From Ephemerocybe angulata (Eukaryota; Basidiomycota; Agaricomycetes; Agaricales; Psathyrellaceae): a stretch of DNA of 64,000 nucleotides. This document shows positions 57,081-64,000 of the stretch, one piece after another (the stretch's first letter is position 1; every line of letters starts with the position of its first letter). Where the stretch lies: positions 1,302,001 to 1,366,000 of the forward strand of contig JAACJK010000219.1 of the NCBI GenBank assembly GCA_013368325.1, written 5' to 3'. Below the pieces are notes generated by a model. That model saw only the letters and a list, made by a program, of their open reading frames with translations. It ran no database searches and was not told the origin of the DNA. A program made the translations under genes and the position numbers.

Positions 57081-60000
57081 CTACACACTGAGAACGTTTT
57101 TCCAAACCTGTCCACCCACGTCGCTCAGGACCCTTTCTACCTCTATCTGCTCTATGTTCAGTATCAACCGCCGCTCTTCACTTGGCTTGCGGGCAGCAGC
57201 AGCACCGTCTTCCAATAGTATTGCTCGGGAGGCAACCAATGAGTCGAGGACGGCGGTGAGCTCAGCAACACTTGGTTTGCGTTGCGAGTCACCCGAGCCG
57301 GTGAGGGCCCCAATATAATTTAAATGTTGATATTGAACCTAGGTCCAATTAGTTCCATGCACAGTGAGGGGAAAGCCAGAACTTACATCGCCCCACTTGA
57401 TCTCTTCGACGCCTTCACGCCTCATACACCGTACTAAGGATGCCAGTAATATTCTCTCGTGCAAGCTGCAATCTTGCAGATACCCAGCGGTAGGGCTGCT
57501 CTGCATCATTTTCATGATTTTAGAAACATCGCCAGGTCCAGCAGTCTTTTTGGAAGTACTGGCGTGCTCTACGATTCGCCTAAGTGGTTACGTGAGCTCC
57601 AAGTTTCCCTATGCAGCCAGGGTTATCGCACCTGCAAGCATCTAGCATTCGCCTTGCGTCTCCGGTGATGCTGCTAATCTTTGCGGACGCCAATTTAATG
57701 GCATCCTTACTCATAACATCGCGCGCAACGATCTCCTCGTCCAATCCTTCTTTGGCTGTTGCCAAACGGGTCTCCACAATCTCTTGCAACTGGATGGCAC
57801 TGTATGGTTGGAAATTGATTCTCGTCATTCCTGTCGAAGTCGTTAGCTCGAAATTAGTCTGCCTTAACCTGAGGCACGTACCAAGACGGCTGCGCACTCG
57901 GCCAGTCATTACACGCTCTGGTAGATCCATAGTATTCGCTACCGCAATGACAACAAGTTTGCTTCCGTGCAATGTAGGCCAATTGAAAAAATTGTAGATG
58001 ACATCCTGCTTGGGTGTCACTAACTGGTCCAGCTCGTCCATGAGGACAACGCTAGAATTGAGTGTCGATATTAATATATTGCGCTTAGAGAAGGGTATCT
58101 TGCTTACTAGGCATGTTCAGCTGGGCGCATTCTCCGTCCACCAAAGTGATGTGTGAGCGCTTTAAGGCTTTCCTTGGAACTTATTCTCGTCGAGGACTCC
58201 TTGCTGGTGTCTCCATCGCGGGAAATGGCTTCCCAAAGGACAGTATACGCCACAGATGGCTCAGGTATACGAAGGCCATTAATCTCGACGTATGTGAATG
58301 GGCTAATTTCCTGTGAAATGAGTTAGGAAGGCTCTTCCCTAATCAGAGAAGGTGCGTACGTTCGCTTCTGCCATCCGTTTCAGCTCGCGGACGGCAGTAT
58401 GGACTGTCGCTGTTTTCCCAGTCCCAGGAACACCCGAGATATCTAAAGGCGGTTAGAACTATGGTTGAACGAAGCGGCAAATTCGGCTCACAGATGCACC
58501 CTCCGCTACCCTCCTCCAAAAGTTCGCCAACGGATCTGAGTACTTCGTCGTATTCACCCCCTCGACAGGGAAGTGCTTCTGGCCGGTTTCCTACATGCAA
58601 GACGTGCATGGCCCTCAGCCAAGGATCCTGAGGAAGGCGGCTCATATCCGCCTTGAACGACAAAGTCGGTGGCCGAATAGTGAAGTTGCCCGCCCTCTGT
58701 TTCCGAGGGGACGCGTTTATCGGCGCCTTGAGATTTCTTCGCCGTTTCAAAGCAGCTTTAGAGTGAGGAGTAGGTTGAGCGAGGTTTGGCTTGCGTCCCT
58801 TCCGGGGAGTCTTGGGCCCGGCTTGACCTCGCTTACGCTTGCGCGATGGCGTCTGCGGTTCATGAAGGTAGTCGTCTTCATCCTCTCCTCCTTCGCCATC
58901 TTCAGAGACTGCGTCCTCCTCTATGTCTTCGTCGTCATCTGAATCTGACTCAAATTGAGCCTCGGACCCGGAGTCCACTTCCTCTTCTGAAACGTATTCC
59001 TCTGCTCCGCCCTCCAGTTCGTCCTTAGCTTCCGCTTTTGCAGCGAGTTTCGCGCGCTTCTTAGGAGGTGGTGCACTCTTCTTCGGTCGTGGTACATTCT
59101 CTGTCGTATCCACGTTCCACTCCAGTCCTGAGCCCCAAGTACCCTGCGCGTCAATATTCTCTGGGATATGCCGAGCAAGCTCAATGGCAGAGCGCTGGAG
59201 TTCCTCCCAGGAGAGCTCGTAGAAGAGACCTCGCTGTGAGTTTATAGCATATCGACAGTAGTACTGCTCGAGTTCGTCGTCTTCTTCGTCGTCCGAGTCC
59301 GGCGCATCTTCCTTGGGCACAGTCGAACTTGAGCCTTTCTTCTTCGAGGAGCGTTTGCTGGGAGTCATTGGCGCGGAGGCATATACCCAGCCATTCTTGG
59401 CTCTCTCCTTTCCCTTGGTATTGGCGTGGCTACGTTGGCTAGACACGGAGCACCGGGAGACGATGACGTTAGGAAGGAGGATATCGCTGGATGTAAGGGT
59501 GTAGTAGACTTCATTCTGTGGAAGGTTAGGTCTGGTGAGGGTGGTTGGCAAATCGGCGCACCTCTGCATGCTCCCTTTTCTCTCGGATAGCGGCCAGCTC
59601 ACTTGGTCGCAGGAACCAGTGCACCCTAAGTCTCATTTTCGAAGAGTCGTGTTCACGAGTGAGCTCTTCCCCTCCCTTCCTCACCTCCCACATTGATACA
59701 ATGACCGCCACACTGGGGGGCCTCCTTTGCCTTGATAGAGTGTCGGTTTCGATAGTGATTGTGTCTCCTAGTCGGAATGTCCGTACTTCATCGTCGTCAC
59801 CACCTGGCGCTTGTTTCGTTCGAAGCTGTTTTGGTTTCGAGACCTTGATTGTGAAGGCGGAGTAGAACACGGTCTTCTCAGTATCGGAGTCTTCCTCTTC
59901 GCCTTGATTTGCTTCCTCTCGCTCGTCGCGCTCCTCCTGCATCAAGTCCAACTCCGGATTGCACGGTCTGGTGTTGATGGGTTCCCCTTCCCAAGTACAT

Positions 60001-60086
60001 TCTGGCTTCGCTATTTGTCGCTGGAGGAACGGGGTTGCAAGTGGTTGGAACCTTCTTGAGCGGCGGGGTGTTTGCGGGATTGCCAT
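57081..60086 (-). CDS. ORC1: Origin recognition complex subunit 1 (ORC1)
   Basis: Largest ORC subunit and its main ATPase; marks replication origins and loads CDC6/MCM. The ATG at 60086 starts MAIPQTPRRSRRFQPLATPF; the longer frame upstream opens with GTG and is not used. A BAH domain occupies the first ~330 residues (FRLGDTITIETD, VAVIVSMWEV, YCRYAINSQRGLFYELSW). A long acidic/basic disordered linker with many SP/TP phosphosites follows. The AAA+ domain has Walker A GVPGTGKTATVHTAV (near 58400-58440), the EINGLRIPEPSVAYTVLWEA block, Walker B VVLMDELDQL (near 58020-58045), the sensor-1 region VVIAVANTMDLPERV and sensor-2 GDARRMLDACRR. The winged-helix C-terminus ends QVWKNVLSV (stop 57081). 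Eight or so introns. Confidence 0.95.
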
Positions 60087-60263
60087 GTTGCTTGAATCAG
60101 GAGCAACGAGGGTGTTCGATTGTATTGGGAGAGGAGACCAAGTAGTAGGGAGAAGCTGAGGAGTTGTTAGCTTGAGGGGCACACGAGCGCACAGAAGCCA
60201 GAAAGATCTGGCTTTGGTGGCACGGTGGTAGGTGAGAAGAACAAGAACGAACCTCGTTCATTT

Positions 60264-60369
60264 CGACGCGTCGGAAATTTCAAAGTCCGACGGACGCGTC
60301 GAAATCAATACCCCGCACTTCTTCTCAACCACCAAAACGCAACTACCCAGTTTGCCTTCGTAAACGCGT
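60264..60369. promoter_or_regulatory. MluI cell-cycle box cluster upstream of ORC1
   Basis: Three exact ACGCGT words at 60266-60271, 60294-60299 and 60364-60369, about 180-280 nt upstream of the ORC1 ATG. The first two are arms of an inverted repeat, TTTCGACGCGTC ... GACGCGTCGAAA (60261-60304). ACGCGT is the binding site of the MBF (Mbp1-Swi6 type) G1/S regulator in yeasts. Confidence 0.65.
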
Positions 60370-60570
60370 TCGACGGCGTGTTTCATGCAGACGAATTCAG
60401 GTTACTATACAAAGGGATTGGAAAGTCTACTTGGATAAAAGAAGCGACATAAAGTGTCGACAACAACAAACTAGAAGCCATACAACCGTGTTCATATCAT
60501 TCAATCCAACTTATTAAAGGTCATTTCTCCTGCCCAACTGTTGCTATACCTGGGAGCTACTACTTTCAGC

Positions 60571-62766
60571 CTAGTTTCCATTGACATCCATATCCATCTC
60601 GCTATCCATATTCGAGTTCACAGACAACAGAGGTGAACCCGCCTGAGCGTCCCCTTCATCGGTCGGAACGGGAGTGACTATCTGTCCCGCAGGTTGACCG
60701 GGGAAGAATCCGAACGAGGGCTGCATCTGGCCAACCATAGAGAAAGGAAGAGATCCCACGAGAATAGGCCCTGCAGAAGGAGAGTTGGTAGTAGGAGCGG
60801 CACCGCCGATAAGAGAACCGTCATTCGCAAGGGAGTCGGCAGCATCTGGTGAACCTGTTCCAGCGTCGGCATTCATCGTCATTATGGCGGAACCTTCATC
60901 TTCGGTACCGCCGTTGGCAACGTCGTCTTGATCGAGACCCCCAGCAGGCGACAGTAGTCCAGAGTTACCGTTGCCGGCAAGTCCGACCAAGAGGGCATTC
61001 GGGGCGCTGAGTTGGTTTCCAGCACCTGTGTCGCCGCCCTGAACCTGAGGGTTCCCCTGCACCTGAGAGTTCCCCTGCACCTGAGAGTTCCCCTGGACCT
61101 GGTTGTTCCCCTGGACCTGGTTGTTCCCCTGGGCCTGAGTGTTCCCCTGGGCCTGGTTGTTCCCCTGGACCTGAGAGTTCGCCTGGACCTGAGAGTTCCC
61201 CTGCCCTGAACTCGAGACACCCGAGGTGGGGTTTACCCCGCCCAATCCTCCATCAGCGACATCGTTCACACCAGTACCATTAGAACTCGAGGTAGCATCG
61301 GTGTCGACGGGCGTCGTTAGCTGCTCACTGGCCACTCCAACGTCCAAAATACCAGCCCCAGAACTATCCGCAGAGTCAGAACCGTCAGCACTGGCTGTAG
61401 CGGGCGTCTCGTTAGACTGGGAGCCAATGACCTGAACTTCGAAAGCTTGAGGGGTTGCAGGCGTCGCGTTAGACTGGGAACCAATGACCTGAACTTCCAA
61501 GGCTTGAGGAGTGGCAGGCGTCGCGTTAGACTGGTCGGCAGGGACCTGATCTTCGAAGGCTTGAGGGGTAGCAGGCGTCGCGTTAGACTGGGAGGCAGCG
61601 ACCTGAGCTTGAGGGGTAGCAGGTGTCGCGTTAGACTGAGAGGCAGCAACCTGAGCTTCGAAAGCTTGAGGGGCAGCAGGCGTCGCGTTAGACTGGGAGG
61701 CAGGGACCTGATTTTCGAAGGCTTGAGGGGTAGCAGGCGTCGCGTTAGACTGAGAGGCAGCGACCTGAGCTTCGAAAGCTTGAGGGGCAGCAGGCGTCGC
61801 GTTAGACTGGGAGGCAGGGACCTGATCTCCGGGGGCAGCAGGTGTCGCGTTAGATTGGGAAGCAGGGACCTGATTTCCGGGGGCAGCAGGCGTCGCGTTA
61901 GACTGGGAAGCAGGGACCTGATTTCCGGGGGCAGCAGGCGTCGCGTTAGACTGGGAGGCAGGGACCTGATCTCCGGGGGCAGCAGGCGTCGCGTTAGACT
62001 GGGAGGCAGGGACCTGATCTCCAGGGGCAGCAGGCGTCGCGTTAGACTGGGAAGCAGGGACCTGAGCTTCGAAAGCTTGAGGGGTTGCAGGCGTCGCCTT
62101 AGACTGGGAGCCAATGACCTGAGCTTCGAAAGCTTGAGGGGTTGCAGGCGTCGCGTTAGACTGGGAGCCAATGACCTGAGCTTCGAAGGCTTGAGGGCTA
62201 GCAGGCGTCGCGTTAGACTGAGAGGCAGCGACCTGAGCTTCGAAAGCTTGAGGGGCAGCGGGCGTCGCGTTAGACTGGGAGGCAAGGCCCTGATCTTCAG
62301 GGGGGACGACGTCTGGTGAGTTGGTCGACGAAGGCTGGTTGCTGGAGCTGTTAGCAGCGACCGACTGAGAATCACTAGACTGGATGGAAGCAGACAGGGA
62401 GCAAGCAGATTCGGAAGAAGCAGGGTTGGACGGCGAGAAGAGATTTTGCACTCCTTGGGAGTCCGTCGAAAAAACGTCAGCCCGCTTGGTATTTCCCCGC
62501 CTACCCTTCGCTCCTTCCTGCTTGACGCTGCGACGGCCGGAAGTCGAAGACGAACGGAGAGCGTCGAAGGCCCCGTCAGAGGCAGGTGGGTTGCCAGTTG
62601 AGGAGAAGTCAGCGCTGTGGACCTGGCGCCTCTGTGCGATTGCAATAGCCCGTTGAGCTATGCCCGACCTGAACGATTCGACAGAAGATTTCTGCGTTTG
62701 GGCTCTGGCGTCGCCCATGTTGGCCAACGCTAGAGCGGGTATCAGGATATAGAACGAAGCGCGCAT
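60571..62766 (-). CDS. Secreted tandem-repeat glycoprotein, uncharacterised
   Basis: A 731-residue intronless gene. It begins with a signal peptide (MRASFYILIPALALANMGDA) and a basic, Ser-rich region that contains KRR/KR sites of the Kex2 type (RRSVKQEGAKGRRGNTKR). The central part is 17 imperfect copies of a 16-19-residue unit with core SQSNATPA(T/A)P, most with an NAT glycosylation sequon (about 61390-62290). A second array of nine 6-residue units like QVQGNS covers 61040-61203. The C-terminal 150 residues are Gly/Ser/Asp-rich and end MDSEMDMDVNGN without a GPI signal. Very few cysteines and no known domain. It is probably an extracellular or wall-associated glycoprotein; function unknown. 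Confidence 0.85.
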   Translation of the reverse strand: MRASFYILIPALALANMGDARAQTQKSSVESFRSGIAQRAIAIAQRRQVHSADFSSTGNPPASDGAFDALRSSSTSGRRSVKQEGAKGRRGNTKRADVFSTDSQGVQNLFSPSNPASSESACSLSASIQSSDSQSVAANSSSNQPSSTNSPDVVPPEDQGLASQSNATPAAPQAFEAQVAASQSNATPASPQAFEAQVIGSQSNATPATPQAFEAQVIGSQSKATPATPQAFEAQVPASQSNATPAAPGDQVPASQSNATPAAPGDQVPASQSNATPAAPGNQVPASQSNATPAAPGNQVPASQSNATPAAPGDQVPASQSNATPAAPQAFEAQVAASQSNATPATPQAFENQVPASQSNATPAAPQAFEAQVAASQSNATPATPQAQVAASQSNATPATPQAFEDQVPADQSNATPATPQALEVQVIGSQSNATPATPQAFEVQVIGSQSNETPATASADGSDSADSSGAGILDVGVASEQLTTPVDTDATSSSNGTGVNDVADGGLGGVNPTSGVSSSGQGNSQVQANSQVQGNNQAQGNTQAQGNNQVQGNNQVQGNSQVQGNSQVQGNPQVQGGDTGAGNQLSAPNALLVGLAGNGNSGLLSPAGGLDQDDVANGGTEDEGSAIMTMNADAGTGSPDAADSLANDGSLIGGAAPTTNSPSAGPILVGSLPFSMVGQMQPSFGFFPGQPAGQIVTPVPTDEGDAQAGSPLLSVNSNMDSEMDMDVNGN
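61040..61203 (-). repeat. 18-bp coding tandem repeat (about 9 copies)
   Basis: In-frame array coding QVQGNS/QAQGNN-type hexapeptides in the secreted repeat protein. Copies differ by single substitutions only. Confidence 0.9.
61390..62290 (-). repeat. 48/57-bp coding tandem repeat (about 17 copies)
   Basis: In-frame minisatellite with two main unit lengths: 57 bp (SQSNATPATPQAFEAQV plus two residues) and 48 bp (SQSNATPAAPGDQVPA). Five short units sit together in the middle (about 61800-62030) between blocks of long units. Confidence 0.9.
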
Positions 62767-64000
62767 GGTAAAGGATCGTGAGGGGTTGTAGAATGATTGT
62801 GGATAGGGTGTATTTGACAGAGCAGATGTGGGACGCTTGGAGGCCTATTTATATGACCCCTTCCTGTGACTGTCGGCCACATGCCGGACTACTCAGTCAG
62901 CCCCCAAAAACGATCGGTGCGCCTCTCGGTTGCAATTTGCGACCAACTTCGTCCTGGTACTGGGTGGCCCACATAGAGCACAGCTGAGCGGAACGATGTG
63001 ACGTTTGCACGACATGGTGGTGGAGAGACCTAAGAGAGAGCCTCAAAAGGAGCGTGGGAAGGCTTTGACGCCAATTAGAGTTCGGTCCGACGCGTCGAGA
63101 ATTGGCTTAAACACAACCAATATCATGGGTGGCACCTTGAAGCTCTCATTTCCATCTCTTTCTCTATTGAAGGGAATTCTTTACTCAAAACAAACTGCGT
63201 CGTCAGGAAAAGTCGTGAATCTAAGCTAAAGCAACTCTGGAGCCCTGAGCGATTTGAGCACACCCAGGTGGAACTTTCCGTGAGTCAATTGGTCAATACT
63301 TTGGCTAAGGCGCAAGCTCCGGTGGCCTCTACATGCTACGGATGTAAAGGGAAGTAACGCCCGAGCTCAATACCGGATCTACTATCAATGCTGATCCTGA
63401 ATACCCCGTATTTAGAGGGCTGTGAGGCTCAAATTTCGTGTCTATGAGCCTCGGTCTGCCTCAAGCTGTGAGCCTATCACGGACAACTGCCGAAATACCA
63501 AGCGGACTGGTTCTTATCTGTGCCTGTCTCTCATTGAGTCTCATGTCACTCTTCGAAGCTCCTCGTTGAGGTGAGTCTTGAAGTCCAAATTAATGAAAGG
63601 GACTCGACTGCTCATGGTAATGCCAAACAGGTGGCTCTTACGCACTTGGCGTCCATCCTAAGCTCTTCTACCGCTCTTATAGCTCGTGGTGGTGGTGAGC
63701 TCTTTTGTGTATGGGATGTGGCGATGGCCCAATGAAACGGTGCTAAAGTATACGAGCCTGGCGGTTGTCGCGCGCCTTGGCTTGCAGCAATTTGTCGAAC
63801 TTCGCAAACTTGTCCCGCGACGTCGAGCGATAAGCTGCGACTATCTTTAGAATGACCTAGGTGATGCAATGTCTGCGCATAAATCCAAGAGACGATCGTC
63901 ACGACTTGCCTTTTGAAATCGGAAGATCGCCTTTTTAGCCACGAGTCGCCACGATGCTCTGCACCGAAGTAACGACAGTCTCTAATTATACTGACCCACA
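62767..64000. other. Repeat-protein promoter and gene-poor right end
   Basis: A classical TATAAATA lies on the minus strand at 62846-62853, 80 nt before the repeat-protein ATG. Beyond it, to the window end, I find no domain-bearing frame, tRNA or transposon end. An 8-bp hairpin (63424-63431 with 63445-63452) and a single ACGCGT near 63090 are the only notable words. A gene on either strand could begin outside the window. Confidence 0.55.

Noticed and set aside
60087..60182. N-terminal extension of ORC1 by 32 residues
   Set aside because: The extended frame begins with GTG. The ATG at 60086 directly precedes the conserved PQTPRRSRRF start.
61447..62319. Long + strand open frame of 290 codons as a gene
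   Set aside because: It is exactly antisense to the repeat array of the secreted protein, has no introns, no domain and a composition dictated by the repeats.
63424..63452. GAGGCTCA / TGAGCCTC hairpin as a terminator or mobile-element end
   Set aside because: An 8-bp stem with a 13-nt loop is expected by chance at this scale, and no direct repeats or genes flank it.

Overview
The window is nuclear DNA of a filamentous basidiomycete, most likely a mushroom-forming lineage (Agaricomycetes). The support is indirect but consistent: nearly every gene is broken by many short GT-AG introns of roughly 50-75 nt, genes lie on both strands with small gaps, and the gene content is fungal (KRE6-type glucan synthesis protein, fungal CBM1 domain, GH18 chitinase, Zn2Cys6 regulator, SSU1 and PNS1 transporters, type II PI4-kinase LSB6). 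I cannot name the genus from the sequence alone. No bacterial, viral, CRISPR or organellar segment was seen.

Layout. 0-10 kb: UDP-glucose pyrophosphorylase (+), an SNG1/DUF3533-type membrane protein (-), ribosomal protein S8 (+), a 1,064-bp terminal-inverted-repeat transposon with a perfect 7-bp target duplication, and a membrane RING-H2 ubiquitin ligase (-). 10-17 kb: a nuclear-type protein with an NFKBIL1/J-like RFHPDRW motif (-), a small one-pass membrane protein (-), and a GTPBP1/2-type GTPase (+). 17-24 kb: a cell-wall neighbourhood of KRE6/SKN1 (+), a secreted CBM1 protein (-) and a membrane-anchored GH18 chitinase (+), followed by a four-pass membrane protein (-) and an intron-containing tRNA-His (-). 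24-35 kb: AlkA-type DNA glycosylase, a PASK/PIM-like kinase with a large insert, complex I subunit NDUFS7, a long disordered protein and the meiotic factor MND1, all (+). 35-49 kb: a Zn2Cys6 transcription factor (+), the 5MP/BZW translation regulator (-) divergent from a PP2C phosphatase (+), a PNS1/choline-transporter-like protein (+), an uncharacterised protein (-), an SSU1 sulfite-efflux-type transporter (+), and beside it a truncated SSU1 paralogue that abuts, tail to tail, a truncated cutinase. 50-64 kb: LSB6 (+), CUS2/HTATSF1 splicing factor (-), a WW-WW-HECT gene whose HECT domain lacks its core and active-site cysteine (-), ORC1 with three MluI-cell-cycle-box motifs upstream (-), a secreted tandem-repeat glycoprotein (-), and a gene-poor 1.2 kb end.

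Most genes are housekeeping and unlinked in function. The exceptions are the KRE6 / CBM1 / chitinase run, plausibly a cell-wall set. UGP1 about 15 kb away supplies the UDP-glucose used for glucan, though nothing in the sequence ties it to that run. The least ordinary parts are the double-truncation junction near 49.14 kb, the transposon at 6.83-7.89 kb, the degenerate HECT gene and the repeat protein at 60.6-62.8 kb. All exon boundaries were read by eye from GT/AG signals and frame continuity, so individual splice sites may be off even where the gene call is firm.
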